A stretch of DNA of 64,000 nucleotides from Microbacterium invictum (GCF_034421375.1 NZ_CP139779.1:2480001-2544000), one strand, 5' to 3'. Shown: positions 53,353-62,697, counted from the first letter of the stretch. Numbers and translations are program-made. The notes: generated by a model not told the origin, from the letters alone.

Positions 53353-56225
53353 CGCTCCTCCCCCACGGCCGCGCCGGTCGTTCCGAATCCGACGATGCGC
53401 GGCGTGCGACGCGCGGCGCGACGCGACGCGCGTGTGGGCACCGCCAGCAGGAGTGCGATGGCGAGGACGGCGAGGTCGGCCCACACGATGAGCCGCGCGA
53501 GATCGGCGGCGGATGCCGGCAGTGCCGGTCGCTCGGCGACCTCGCCCGTGACGCGCCAGAGCTCCCCCTTCGGGGTGGCACCGGCGTTGTCCAGTCCGTC
53601 GCGCTGATCCAGGGCGAGAACGGCGTCGAGGCGGAACGCGCGGGCGGCGTCGGATTCGGGGATGGCGGCCGGTGCGAGCACGACGAAGCCGATCCCCTGC
53701 GCGGCGAGATCGGCGACCGAGCCCTCGCCGGTCGTGGAGATGAGGTCGACCGCGAGGGTCGCCACGGTCTCGTCGGCGGGGGTCGGCGCCGCCCGCGTGG
53801 CAGCCACCGTGCTCTGGCCGCTGAGGGTCTCGCTCTCGCCCCAGACCACCCCGGCGGCCACGCCGCCGCCGTTCTGGGGGGTGAGCACCAGCGTGCCGAC
53901 GTCGGGATCGTCGCCGCCCTCCGCGGCGACGAAGGCGGGGAGCGTGCTGTCGGGCCCGTTGGTCAGCTCGGCGGTGCCGCGCGTGAGCGCGGTGAGCTGA
54001 GGGACGGCGAGCACCGCGATGGCGAGTCCGGCGGTGACCGCGACCGCGACCCGCGCGCCGCGCATGCGCGGTGCGAACCCGGCATCGAGGGCCACGAGCG
54101 ACCCGCCGACCATCCCGATCCACGCCAGGCTCAGGCCGGCGCCCGGCCAGAGCGGCACGCTCTGGCCCTGCACCACCGAGACCGAGACGCCCACCGCGAT
54201 GAAGGCGGTGACGATGCCGAGGGCGGTGACGATGAGGAGGCCGATCCCGGTCGCCCATCGCGCGGTGAGCGGCGCCAACAACGCCAGGACGGCGAGCGGA
54301 GCGACCAGGAGCGGCACCCACCACACCCACACCCCCTCGAGCATCGTCGCCCAGTCGCCGGCGTCCGGCGACGGCAGGCCGGCGATCAGCAGACTGCGGC
54401 CGACGACGTCGGCGCCGACCTGCGACCCCGCCCAGGGCAGTCCGGGGTCGGCGACGAGCGCCCACCACTGGCCCGCCATCCCCTGCCACCACACCAGCGG
54501 TGCGACCACGACGACGGTCGGGACGAGCGTCCAGATCAGCTGAGCCGTGCCACGGCCCGAGCGCACGATGATCACCAGCAGCAGCGCCAATACCCACAGC
54601 GCGACGAGCGCGGGCGCGAGCGAGGGTGCGCAGGCGATCGCGGCTGCGAGCAGCAGCGAGGCGACCCCCGCAGCAGCCCAGGAGCGATGGGCGACCGAGC
54701 CGGTGTAGAACAGCCACGGCAGCAGGAGATGGAGGATGACGGCCGCCGGGCGCCCCTCGGTCAGCGCGGCCAGGAACGCCGGGGCGAGCGCCCAGAGGGC
54801 GCCGCCGAGGATGCGGAGTCCGCCGCGCTCAGTGACCCGCGTGGCGGCGAACCAGCCGCCGGTCGCGGCGAGCGGCAGGGCGAGGATCCACAGCAGCACC
54901 AGGGCCCGCGACGGGTCGCCCGGCCAGAGGCTCCCGACGACGGCGAGGATCGTGGCGAACGGGTCGGCGGGGCCGACGACGTCGAGACCGAGCTGGCGCC
55001 GGCCGAAGGCGGCGTCGGCCCAGAGCTCGGCGAGGGTCGTCCGCAGCGGCAGCAGACCGCCGCCTCCCATCACCGGCCAGGCCAAGAGGGCGGTGAACGC
55101 GGCGACCGACACGACGAGCGCGCCGAGCACCAGCCACGCGCCGCCGCCGGTGAAGAAGTGCAGATCGCGGCGGACGTAGGCGCCGGAGTCGGTGGCCGTC
55201 TCGGCGTCGGCCTCGTCGTCGAGACGTTCGCGCAGCTCGCTCTGCGAGATCCGGAGGGCGTTCAGCTGCAGCCACGACGCCTGACGGGTACGACGGATGC
55301 GACGGCGGGCGCGCGCCACCTGGGGGATCCGGAGGATCGCGGCGACCGCCGCCCCCCATTCGGGGAACACGCGCTCGGGCTGCTTGGTGACCAGGTGCGC
55401 CGCGGTGCGCCACAGCGCGACGGGCAGGGTCGAGAGCCAGAGGGCGAGGACGGCCGCCGGATGGGCGTAGACGAGACGGCGGTGCAGTTCCGCCGCTCGG
55501 GTGGCGAAGGCGCGGCGGCGGCGCCGACGCGGCGTCGTGGGGGCCGGGAGCCCTGCGACGCCGTCGCCCTCGGTCGCGACGAGTGCCGAGGGGACGATCG
55601 AGACCCGGTACCCGGCGAGGCGCGCCCGGACACCGAGGTCGAGTCCTTCGTCCGCGCCGCTGAGCGCGGGGTAGAGGCCCTCGAGCGCCCGCCAGGCGTC
55701 CGCGCGGACGAGCAGGCCCCGCACGTCGGCGCCGAGCACGTCCTGCCGTGCGTCGTGCTGACCCTGATCGAGTTCGCCGTCGGCCAGCCCCACCGTGCGG
55801 CCGAGCCGGGTCATCGTGACACCGAGCGAGACGATCTCGCTGCGGTCATCCCACCGCACGAGCTTCGGAGCGACGAAGGCGACCGAGGGCGCGAGCTCGA
55901 GAGCCCCGACGAGCTGGTGGAGCGCGTCGGGCTCGGGAGCGGTGTCCTGCGCCAGGAGCCACACCGCGTCGCCGTCGAGACGGTGCGAGGCGAGCGCCGT
56001 GGCAGCAGCGAATCCGGTCGAGGCCGAGGCGGTGATGACCGATTCGGCGCCCGACGCCGCAGCGATCTCGGACAGTCCCGCGCTGTCGCCGCAGAGCACG
56101 ATGGTCAGAGCGTCGACGGGGCGCGACTGCTGACGCAACGCAGCCAGCGTGCGACGCAGGTGGGGGGCCGCCGTCGTCCGCCCGTCCGGGCGCACGACGA
56201 GAAAGGCGTGGACTCTCGCGGGCAT
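53349..56225 (-). CDS. Large GT2-type membrane glycosyltransferase
   Basis: 958 residues. Residues 1-230 are a GT-A family 2 domain (ALTIVLCGDSAG, DGDAVWLLAQDTAPEPDALHQLV, GADEGLDLGVRARLAGY). Residues about 240-950 hold a dozen or more hydrophobic helices with an extracytoplasmic loop region (about 770-920). Actinobacterial proteins of this build are thought to transfer sugars onto lipid-linked wall polymers or export them. Substrate unknown. TAGGCT lies 9 bases before the ATG. Translationally coupled to the DUF5719-like gene downstream. Confidence 0.82.
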   Translation of the reverse strand: MPARVHAFLVVRPDGRTTAAPHLRRTLAALRQQSRPVDALTIVLCGDSAGLSEIAAASGAESVITASASTGFAAATALASHRLDGDAVWLLAQDTAPEPDALHQLVGALELAPSVAFVAPKLVRWDDRSEIVSLGVTMTRLGRTVGLADGELDQGQHDARQDVLGADVRGLLVRADAWRALEGLYPALSGADEGLDLGVRARLAGYRVSIVPSALVATEGDGVAGLPAPTTPRRRRRRAFATRAAELHRRLVYAHPAAVLALWLSTLPVALWRTAAHLVTKQPERVFPEWGAAVAAILRIPQVARARRRIRRTRQASWLQLNALRISQSELRERLDDEADAETATDSGAYVRRDLHFFTGGGAWLVLGALVVSVAAFTALLAWPVMGGGGLLPLRTTLAELWADAAFGRRQLGLDVVGPADPFATILAVVGSLWPGDPSRALVLLWILALPLAATGGWFAATRVTERGGLRILGGALWALAPAFLAALTEGRPAAVILHLLLPWLFYTGSVAHRSWAAAGVASLLLAAAIACAPSLAPALVALWVLALLLVIIVRSGRGTAQLIWTLVPTVVVVAPLVWWQGMAGQWWALVADPGLPWAGSQVGADVVGRSLLIAGLPSPDAGDWATMLEGVWVWWVPLLVAPLAVLALLAPLTARWATGIGLLIVTALGIVTAFIAVGVSVSVVQGQSVPLWPGAGLSLAWIGMVGGSLVALDAGFAPRMRGARVAVAVTAGLAIAVLAVPQLTALTRGTAELTNGPDSTLPAFVAAEGGDDPDVGTLVLTPQNGGGVAAGVVWGESETLSGQSTVAATRAAPTPADETVATLAVDLISTTGEGSVADLAAQGIGFVVLAPAAIPESDAARAFRLDAVLALDQRDGLDNAGATPKGELWRVTGEVAERPALPASAADLARLIVWADLAVLAIALLLAVPTRASRRAARRTPRIVGFGTTGAAVGEER

Positions 56226-56280
56226 GACCTGGTCAGCCTAGGCGGCGAAGCTCTCGTGGCCGGGTCGCACGCGCCGCGAA

Positions 56281-56320
56281 GACGACGACGGGGACGCCGC
56301 AGCATCCCCTCGTCGTCGTC
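56281..56320 (-). terminator. Hairpin at the 3' end of whiB2
   Basis: GACGACGACG-GGGGA and TCCCCTCGTCGTCGTC pair over about 15 bp with one bulged base and a short loop. The right arm overlaps the whiB2 stop codon by two bases. Confidence 0.6.
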
Positions 56321-56642
56321 AGCCGGCCCGCCGCTTGAGCTTGCGGCGCTCCCGCTCGCTCAGTCCGCCCCAGATGCCGAACCGCTCATCGTTCTGCAGC
56401 GCGTACTCGAGGCACTCGGTACGCACATCGCACGAGGAGCAGATGCGCTTGGCATCGCGGGTCGAGCCGCCCTTCTCGGGGAAGAACGCCTCGGGGTCGG
56501 TCTGCGAGCACAGCGCGTCGGTCTGCCAGCCGAGCTGGGTCTCTTCGTCTTCGACGACGGGGCGACGAACGCCCGGGACCCCTAGCTGAACCGGATCGAC
56601 GAACCAATTGTCGGGAACGCCGGAACGGTATTGCGCCGCCAT
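56319..56642 (-). CDS. whiB2: WhiB-family iron-sulfur transcription factor WhiB2 (WhmD)
   Basis: 107 residues with cluster cysteines at 45, 68, 71 and 77, the GIWGG turn (89-93) and a basic ERRKLKRRAG tail. The 40-residue N-terminal extension and CSQTDPEAFFPEKGGSTRDAK stretch are typical of WhiB2/WhmD, which works with WhiA in septation. The ATG at 56642 was preferred over a longer frame because GGGAGAA precedes it and the upstream promoter lies at 56688-56716. Conserved next to Rv3259- and manA-like genes. Confidence 0.93.
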   Translation of the reverse strand: MAAQYRSGVPDNWFVDPVQLGVPGVRRPVVEDEETQLGWQTDALCSQTDPEAFFPEKGGSTRDAKRICSSCDVRTECLEYALQNDERFGIWGGLSERERRKLKRRAG

Positions 56643-56686
56643 CTGGTTCTCCCACCTGTCACCCACGCCCTGCTGCGTGTACGAGT

Positions 56687-56716
56687 AATTACACCGGTGT
56701 AGTTCGCCGCGGTCAA
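56687..56716 (-). promoter_or_regulatory. whiB2 promoter with overlapping palindrome
   Basis: On the minus strand: -35 TTGACC (56716-56711), 17 bases, -10 TGTAAT (56693-56688). An 18-bp near-perfect palindrome AA-N-TACACCGGTGTA-N-TT (56687-56704) covers the -10 and half the spacer. The leader would be about 40 bases. The palindrome looks like a repressor operator. The rest of the gap 56643-56823 shows no gene. Confidence 0.7.
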
Positions 56717-56823
56717 GTCGCAGATCGTAAACCCTCAACCGGCGGGTGAATCTTCACGACGCGCCGTCGGCGTGTCGCGGTTCGGTCACGCCCGCCCGGA
56801 TTCCCAGGGAGATGAGAGAACTC

Positions 56824-57978
56824 TCACCTGCCGGGCTCGGCGAGGAACACCCGACCGGTGCCGTGCACCGTGATCGCGCTCTCGTCGGGGGCCACGAGCA
56901 CCGCGCGGCCGGGCCGGAGCGGCACGGCGTCGCCGCCGCCCCCGGCCACCGTGACCTCTCCCTCGGTGGCCACCACGAGCGCGATGCCCGAAAGGGGAAC
57001 CGCCACGGCGCTCCCCCGCACCTCGGCCGTCCTCAGCGCGAAGTCGGAGACCGGGACGTCGTAGCGCGCGACGCCCTCGCCCTCGGGGCGCGCCCGCACG
57101 ACGTCCGCCGGACCGGGCGTGGTGTCGACGATCGACAGCAGCTCGTCGACGTCGATGTGCTTGGGCGTCAGGCCACCGCGCAGCACGTTGTCGCTCGCCG
57201 CCATGATCTCCACGCCGAGGCCGCGCACGTACGCGTGCAGTACTCCGGCGTCGACGAACAGCCCCTCGCCGCGGCGCAGGGTGACGAGGTTCATCAGCAG
57301 GGCGACGACGACACCGGCATCCCCGGGGTGTTCGTCGATCAGCCGTCGGGCGTTGTCGAGCTCGTCGGCGAACTCCGCCGAGCGGGCGGTCTTCACGGCG
57401 GCCAGCAGCCCGTCGAGGTCGTCACGGGTGGCGCCCGACAACACCCAGGTCAACGCCTCGCGCAGACCCGCCGCCGGGTCGGATGCCGCCAGCGCCGCCT
57501 GCAGCGCGGCGGCCGGGTCGCCCAGCTCCGCCAGCAGACGCCGGGTCGCGGCGACGTCGCGGAGCCCGGCCATCGCGACGAACTCGTCGGAGACGGCGAC
57601 GATGAGCTCGGGCTTGTGGTTCAGATCGCGGTAGGTCCGGTGCGCGGCATCCACCGGGATCCCCGCCTCGTCCTCCCGCGCGAACCCTTCCTGCGCCTGC
57701 GCGGTGGTCGGGTGCGCCTGGATCGAGAGGGCGGATGCCGCGGCGAGGAGCTTCAGCAGGTAGGGAAGCCGTTCCGGGGCGCCGACCGACCGCCCCTCCT
57801 CGGCGAGCCAGGCGTCCAGTGATCGGCCGTCGGCGACCCGGGCGGGCGAGCCGGGGTGATCTCCGAACCACACCTCCGCCTCGGGGCGACCGGAGGGTTC
57901 GCGCCCCTCGAGTTCGGCGAGCAGGGTGGCAGATCCCCACGCGTAGTCGCGGGGATCGTTCGCGATCGGCACCAGCAT
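56824..57978 (-). CDS. manA: Mannose-6-phosphate isomerase, class I
   Basis: Interconverts fructose-6-P and mannose-6-P, feeding GDP-mannose for lipoglycans and glycoproteins. 384 residues, cupin fold. Zinc ligands lie in the IQAHPTTAQAQEGF loop and in YRDLNHKPELIVAV; the conserved active-site stretch LRGGLTPKHIDVDELL is present near residue 270. The ATG at 57978 lies 6 bases after TAGGCT, so it is probably leaderless. It sits next to polysaccharide genes on the opposite strand and near whiB2, as in mycobacteria. Confidence 0.95.
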   Translation of the reverse strand: MLVPIANDPRDYAWGSATLLAELEGREPSGRPEAEVWFGDHPGSPARVADGRSLDAWLAEEGRSVGAPERLPYLLKLLAAASALSIQAHPTTAQAQEGFAREDEAGIPVDAAHRTYRDLNHKPELIVAVSDEFVAMAGLRDVAATRRLLAELGDPAAALQAALAASDPAAGLREALTWVLSGATRDDLDGLLAAVKTARSAEFADELDNARRLIDEHPGDAGVVVALLMNLVTLRRGEGLFVDAGVLHAYVRGLGVEIMAASDNVLRGGLTPKHIDVDELLSIVDTTPGPADVVRARPEGEGVARYDVPVSDFALRTAEVRGSAVAVPLSGIALVVATEGEVTVAGGGGDAVPLRPGRAVLVAPDESAITVHGTGRVFLAEPGR

Positions 57979-57984
57979 GGGTCC

Positions 57985-57990
57985 AGCCTA
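57985..57990 (-). promoter_or_regulatory. -10 box for manA (leaderless)
   Basis: TAGGCT on the minus strand, 6 bases before the manA ATG, inside the 43-bp divergent gap with the ligase-like gene, whose own TAGCCT lies at 58007-58012. Confidence 0.55.
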
Positions 57991-58021
57991 GGAGGCCGGC
58001 CGCCGGTAGCCTGAACTCACC

Positions 58022-59548
58022 ATGGCCGTCCACACGAAGCATCCGGTCGCGGCACGCCCCGGCCCGCCCGTTCGCGAGAAGACGGGGCACCTGCTCCTTC
58101 GCGCCTGGTGCATCTTCGTGCTCGCGTCCATGCTCGCGAGCGTCGGCTGGGTCAACATCCTGGGCGACGCCGGCGCCGGGGTGCTGATGATCTCGGCCGG
58201 GGTGGTGTCGGTGATCGCGTGGACGGTGATCCGCCCGCCGTTCCAGTGGCGGCGACTGCCGTGGTTCGCACTGGCGTACGTCGCCTGGGCGGCACTGTCG
58301 ATCACCTGGTCGGCCTGGCTCGGAACGTCCGTCCTGACCTGGCTTCTGCTGGCACTGACCACCCTGCAGGGTCTGTTCGTCGGAGCGATGCTCACGTGGC
58401 GCGAGCTCGTGCGCGCCGTCGCGTCGGCGCTGAAGTGGGTGCTCGGCCTGTCGCTGTTGTTCGAACTGGCCGTGTCGCTGTTCGTGCAGGGCCCCCTGCT
58501 TCCCGGCTTCGTCCTCCCCGACCCGGCGGTCGACTACGACCCCATCGTCTACTGGTCGCGCGACAACCTCTTCGACGGCGGGCGTCTGCAGGGGCTGATG
58601 GGCAACGCCAACCTCCTCGGGCCCGTGGCGCTTCTGGGCATCATCGTCTTCGCGATCCGGTTCGCCGCCCACGCCCCCCGCCGGATGCTGCTCATCGGCT
58701 GGATCGCCCTCGCCGCATTCCTCTACGTGCGGGCGGCTTCGGCCACGGCCTTCCTCGCCGGCGTCCTCGCCCTGATCGTCCTCATCACCGTGCTGCTCAT
58801 GCGCCGCGCCCGCCGCCCCGGCGAGCGCACGCGCTGGTACATCGCGTACGCCGTCATCGCGATCGGCGGCGGCGTGTCGCTGTGGGTCTTCCGCGATGCG
58901 CTGTTCCGCGCCGTGGGGCGCGAGAGCGATCTGACCGGCCGCCAGGGCATCTGGCAGGCGGTGCTCGAGCGTGCGGGCGAGCACCCGATCGTGGGATGGG
59001 GGTTCGCCACGCCGTGGCTGCCCTGGGAGCCGCTGTTCGACCGGTGGATCGTCGACCACGGCGAGACCGTCATGCAGGCCCACAACATGTGGCTCGACGT
59101 CTACCTGCAGCTGGGCATCATCGGCGTCGTCATCTTCGCCGCAGCGCTGCTGGCCTTCATCTGGCGAGCGTGGTTCTTCGCCGTCGACCGGCCCCGGTGG
59201 GACCTCCGCGCCGACCGGCCTTACTCGCCGCTCACGCTCCTGCCGACCCTGGTGGGAGCCATCCTGCTCGTCCAGGGGGTCGCCGAGTCGACGCCGCTGC
59301 TGATGTGGGGATGGATGTTCCTGGTCATGCTCGGCGGTAAGATCAAGCAGACGCCGCACATCGGGGTCGGCCCGACCGAGCGTTCGTTGGCCATCGAGCG
59401 CGGCGAACTCCTGCTCGACGCCGTCCGCGCCGACACCCTGCGTCCTCGGGCGCGATCGGCGCGGCAGGAGGGCGCGACGCGCGCCGATCCGGACGCCGTC
59501 CCGAGCGAGGCCGCGACACCCGACGCCGAGACGAAACCGGCACTGTGA
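58022..59548 (+). CDS. O-antigen ligase/polymerase-like membrane protein (Wzy/WaaL family), first copy
   Basis: 508 residues, about ten to twelve hydrophobic helices. The large extracytoplasmic loop (about 150-190) is followed by GRLQGLMGNANLLGPVALLG, and later GRQGIWQAVLERAGEHPIVGWGF and the helix GETVMQAHNMWLDVYLQLGIIG, the usual Wzy_C signature region. A cytoplasmic tail from about 440 is charged and disordered. Predicted to polymerise or ligate a lipid-linked glycan at the outer membrane face. The ATG at 58022 follows TAGCCT by 9 bases. Overlaps the next ligase-like gene by four bases (GTGA). Confidence 0.82.
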   Translation: MAVHTKHPVAARPGPPVREKTGHLLLRAWCIFVLASMLASVGWVNILGDAGAGVLMISAGVVSVIAWTVIRPPFQWRRLPWFALAYVAWAALSITWSAWLGTSVLTWLLLALTTLQGLFVGAMLTWRELVRAVASALKWVLGLSLLFELAVSLFVQGPLLPGFVLPDPAVDYDPIVYWSRDNLFDGGRLQGLMGNANLLGPVALLGIIVFAIRFAAHAPRRMLLIGWIALAAFLYVRAASATAFLAGVLALIVLITVLLMRRARRPGERTRWYIAYAVIAIGGGVSLWVFRDALFRAVGRESDLTGRQGIWQAVLERAGEHPIVGWGFATPWLPWEPLFDRWIVDHGETVMQAHNMWLDVYLQLGIIGVVIFAAALLAFIWRAWFFAVDRPRWDLRADRPYSPLTLLPTLVGAILLVQGVAESTPLLMWGWMFLVMLGGKIKQTPHIGVGPTERSLAIERGELLLDAVRADTLRPRARSARQEGATRADPDAVPSEAATPDAETKPAL

Positions 59549-60876
59549 CGTCGGCGGGATCCGGAGCCCTGCACCACGGCTGGTTGTCGCATCTGCTCGG
59601 GTCCGCGGCCTTCGCGCGCGCCTATTCGCTGTGCGTCCTGGGCGCGGTGTTCTTGGGACACCTGATAGAGCGGATGACCGGACGGGTCACCTACGTCACG
59701 ATCATCGCCGTGCTGTGCCTCTTCGGCGGGGCGATGCTCTTCGTCCGCCGCGGCGAGATCTCGCTCCTGCGACTCGTGCCGACGACCCTGATCGTGCTGG
59801 CCGGGTGGACGTTCGTCAGCATCTTCTGGAGCTCGGACCCCGTGGGATCGTTCTGGGGGTGGCTGTCCTTCGTCGCCGTCGCGTTCCTCGCGGTGACCCT
59901 CGGCCACGTCCGCGACACCTTGCAGACCGCGCGCGCCCTCGGCGACGTGCTGCGCGTGCTCCTGACGATCTCGCTCGGCGTCGAGATCCTCAGCGGCATC
60001 CTCCTGGACACCCCGTTCCGATTCCTCGGCGTCCAGGGGAACATCGCCCAGCTCGGACCGGTCCAGGGCATCTTCGGCACCCGGAACGTGCTGGGATTCG
60101 TCGCCGTGCTCGCCCTCATCACCTTCCTCATCGAGTACCGCACGCAGTCGGTCAGACCCGGGATGTCGCTGTACTCCGTCATCCTCGCCGGAACCCTCGC
60201 GGTGCTCAGCGACTCCCCCACCGTGCTCGTCCTCGCCGTCGGGGTGGGGCTCGCATCCGCCGCCCTCGCCCTGGTGCGACGCACTCCCCCCTCGCGCCGA
60301 GGAGCGGTGCAGTGGGCCCTGGGGGGTCTCGTGGTGATCGGGATCGGCGTCGGCTACGTCGCGCGCCAGCCGATCGTGACTCTGCTCGGGGCCGGCACCG
60401 ACTTCTCCATCCGGGTCGAGCTGTGGAACCGGATGGTCGACCTCATGCGCTTCCGGCCCGTCCAGGGGCAGGGGTGGTTCGGCCCGTGGGACGGCGAGGA
60501 GTACCCCTTCAACGCGCTGAACTTCCTCACCCGCACGACCCACGCCACCGGTCTGAACGCCTATCTCGACGTCCTCCTCCAGGTCGGCTGGGTGGGGCTG
60601 CTGCTGTTCCTGGCCTTCTGCACGGCCGCCCTCGTGCGGGCCTGGCTCGACGCCAGCGAGCGCCGCTCGGTCATCTACGCCTGGACGCCCCTCATCCTCG
60701 TGGCGCTCCTCATCGACTCGCTGTTCGAGAGCTTCACCCTGTTCGGCATCGGGTGGCTCATGCTCGTCCTCTGCGCCGTGCGCGCCGGGCAGTCCCGCTC
60801 GTGGCGGGAGCGCCTCGGCAGCCCCGACGACATCGGTCCCGGGCTGCCGGTCTTCGACGTGCCGCGGGAGCGGTGA
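59545..60876 (+). CDS. O-antigen ligase/polymerase-like membrane protein, second copy
   Basis: 443 residues with about ten membrane helices. Wzy_C-like landmarks: GNIAQLGPVQGIFGTRNVLGFVAVLAL, SIRVELWNRMVDLMRFRPVQGQGWFG and THATGLNAYLDVLLQVGWVGLLL. Related in layout to the preceding gene but clearly diverged, so not a recent duplication. Translational coupling of two ligase-like proteins suggests that they act together, for example one polymerising and one attaching the chain. This is inference. The GTG start at 59545 is fixed by the overlap. Confidence 0.8.
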   Translation: MTSAGSGALHHGWLSHLLGSAAFARAYSLCVLGAVFLGHLIERMTGRVTYVTIIAVLCLFGGAMLFVRRGEISLLRLVPTTLIVLAGWTFVSIFWSSDPVGSFWGWLSFVAVAFLAVTLGHVRDTLQTARALGDVLRVLLTISLGVEILSGILLDTPFRFLGVQGNIAQLGPVQGIFGTRNVLGFVAVLALITFLIEYRTQSVRPGMSLYSVILAGTLAVLSDSPTVLVLAVGVGLASAALALVRRTPPSRRGAVQWALGGLVVIGIGVGYVARQPIVTLLGAGTDFSIRVELWNRMVDLMRFRPVQGQGWFGPWDGEEYPFNALNFLTRTTHATGLNAYLDVLLQVGWVGLLLFLAFCTAALVRAWLDASERRSVIYAWTPLILVALLIDSLFESFTLFGIGWLMLVLCAVRAGQSRSWRERLGSPDDIGPGLPVFDVPRER

Positions 60877-60936
60877 GGGCGAGGCGCGGGGCGTTCACCC
60901 GGAGTTCGGATGCGCCGCTGTTAGAATCCTCGCGCC

Positions 60937-61935
60937 ATGACACTCGCCGATGCACGCCCGGAACAGACCGTGACTGAACAGTTCTCCCCGGCGACGGCGA
61001 CGATCGCCATCGTGACCTTCAACCGCTCGGGGCTTCTTTCCAGGCTCCTCGAGAGCATCGAGCGGATGGATCCCAAGCCCGGCCACGTCGTGATCGTCGA
61101 CAACGCGTCGACCGATGACACCGGCGACGTCGTCGAGTCGTTCCGCGAGCGGCTCGGCACCCAGCTCGTCTACCGCCGGATGGACACCAACACCGGCGGC
61201 TCCGGCGGTTTCAGCGAGGGCATGCGGGTCGCCTACGACCTCGGCTCGACCTGGATCTGGCTCATGGACGACGACGTCGAAGTCATCCCCGACGGCCTGG
61301 CGAAGATGGGAAAGTGGGCGCCGCGCTTCAGGAGCATCCAGGGGCGCCGCTACGACTACGACGGCAGCGAGTTCTACTGGCAGTACCGCATCGCCGAGCC
61401 CCTCGCCATCCCGATCCCGTTCGCCCCCGCGAGCTTCGACGCCTCTGGGTTCAAGGAGATGAACTCGGGATGCTTCGAGGGGATGTTCATCCACCGCGAC
61501 ATCGTCACCGAGATCGGCCTGCCCGACCCGAGGTTCTTCATCTACTGGGACGACCAGATGTACGGCTGGCTGGCGTCCCGGGTCACCACTTCGGTGATCG
61601 TCGACGAGTTCGTGCTGCGCCGCACGCGCGAGATCCGGCAGTGGGACATGGGCATCCGCCACATGAACGCCTCGAGCAACGCCTACCGGTACTACATCAT
61701 GCGCAACCGGGCGCACATCAAGCGCTACTACCGCTCCCTCGGGGTCTACAGCCCGCTGCTCTTCGGTCTCGGCACCGCGCTCACGTTCGGCAAGGAGCTG
61801 ATCCGGCTGTTCTTCGTGGAGCGGACGGTCCGCGGCACGTCGCACCTCTTCCGAGGGCTGCGCGACGGCCGGAAGATCGCGAACGACGCCTCCTGGGCGC
61901 CGATGCCGCCGCTGTCAGCCGCTGCCGGTCGTTGA
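60937..61935 (+). CDS. GT2 glycosyltransferase, GlfT1-like
   Basis: 332 residues of cytoplasmic GT-A fold: TATIAIVTFNRSGLLSRLL, VIVDNASTDDTG, NTGGSGGFSEGMRVAYDLG and the metal-binding triple Asp in WIWLMDDDVEV, then FEGMFIHRDIVTEIGLPDPRFFIYWDDQMYGWL. The pattern resembles mycobacterial GlfT1 (Rv3782), the galactofuranosyltransferase that primes galactan. Its neighbours here, a Wzt-like ATPase and Wzm-like permease, match Rv3781 and Rv3783. The sugar donor remains unproven. TAGAAT lies 9 bases before the ATG. Its stop codon lies inside a dispersed repeat. Confidence 0.8.
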   Translation: MTLADARPEQTVTEQFSPATATIAIVTFNRSGLLSRLLESIERMDPKPGHVVIVDNASTDDTGDVVESFRERLGTQLVYRRMDTNTGGSGGFSEGMRVAYDLGSTWIWLMDDDVEVIPDGLAKMGKWAPRFRSIQGRRYDYDGSEFYWQYRIAEPLAIPIPFAPASFDASGFKEMNSGCFEGMFIHRDIVTEIGLPDPRFFIYWDDQMYGWLASRVTTSVIVDEFVLRRTREIRQWDMGIRHMNASSNAYRYYIMRNRAHIKRYYRSLGVYSPLLFGLGTALTFGKELIRLFFVERTVRGTSHLFRGLRDGRKIANDASWAPMPPLSAAAGR

Positions 61936-61957
61936 GCGAGGGCAGCAAGTCGAAACG
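61931..61957. repeat. Single copy of the dispersed GTTGAGCGAG..GTCGAAACG repeat
   Basis: A 27-base element (GTTGAGCGAGGGCAGCAAGT..CGAAACG) closely related to the inverted pair at 25107-25175. Its TGA (61933-61935) ends the GT2 gene. Confidence 0.75.
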
Positions 61958-61959
61958 GG

Positions 61960-62697
61960 TCAGCCGCCGTTGTAATCGGCGTTGTACCGGTCGAGCACCT
62001 CGTTGATCGACGCATCCATCGCCAGCCGCCCCTTGTCGAGGTACAGCCCCCGCTCGCAGAAGCGGCGAAGGTCTCGCTCGCTGTGGGAGACGAAGAAGAG
62101 CGTCCTCCCGTCGGCGAGCAGCTCGTCGATCCGGGTATAGCACTTCTCGCGGAACGCCTTGTCGCCGACGGCGAGCACCTCGTCGACCAGCAGAATCGGC
62201 TCCTCGAGCTGCGACACCACGCTGAAGGCCAGGCGCACCTTCATCCCGTTGCTGAGGTGCTTGTAGGGGGTGTCGACGAAGTCGCCGAGCTCGGCGAAAT
62301 CGATGATGCCGTCGAAGCGGCGCGAGACCTCGGCCCGCGGCATCCCGTGCAGTCCCGAGGTCAGGCGCACGTTCTCGCGGACGGTCAGGTCGCCGACGAA
62401 TCCGCCGGTGATCTCGATCAGCGGGGCGACTCCCCCGTTGACCCGTACCGAGCCCTCATCGGGTAGGAGGACGCCCGCGACGAGTTTGAGCAGCGTGGAT
62501 TTGCCCTGGCCGTTCCGTCCCACCACGCCGATCGACTCGCCGGGAGCGACGGTGAAACTCACGTCGCGAAGCGCCCAGAACTCGCCGGGCCTCGAGCGCC
62601 GGTTCGAGCCGGCGAACAGGTCTTTGAAGCTCCGGCTTCCTCGACGGTTCCGTCGGAACCGGACTCCGAGATCCGCCACCTCGATCGCGTGCGTCAT
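61960..62697 (-). CDS. ABC transporter ATPase, Wzt type (polysaccharide export)
   Basis: 245 residues: Walker A GVVGRNGQGKSTLLK, signature YKHLSNGMKVRLAFS, Walker B EEPILLVDEVLAVGDKAF and H-loop FFVSHSERDLRRF. Length and VRFRRNRRGSRSFKDLFAG start match teichoic-acid or O-antigen exporters (TagH/Wzt/RfbE) without a C-terminal carbohydrate-binding domain. Partner of the permease gene upstream, from which it is separated by a TGATG overlap. Likely exports the lipid-linked glycan made by the adjacent transferases. Confidence 0.9.
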   Translation of the reverse strand: MTHAIEVADLGVRFRRNRRGSRSFKDLFAGSNRRSRPGEFWALRDVSFTVAPGESIGVVGRNGQGKSTLLKLVAGVLLPDEGSVRVNGGVAPLIEITGGFVGDLTVRENVRLTSGLHGMPRAEVSRRFDGIIDFAELGDFVDTPYKHLSNGMKVRLAFSVVSQLEEPILLVDEVLAVGDKAFREKCYTRIDELLADGRTLFFVSHSERDLRRFCERGLYLDKGRLAMDASINEVLDRYNADYNGG

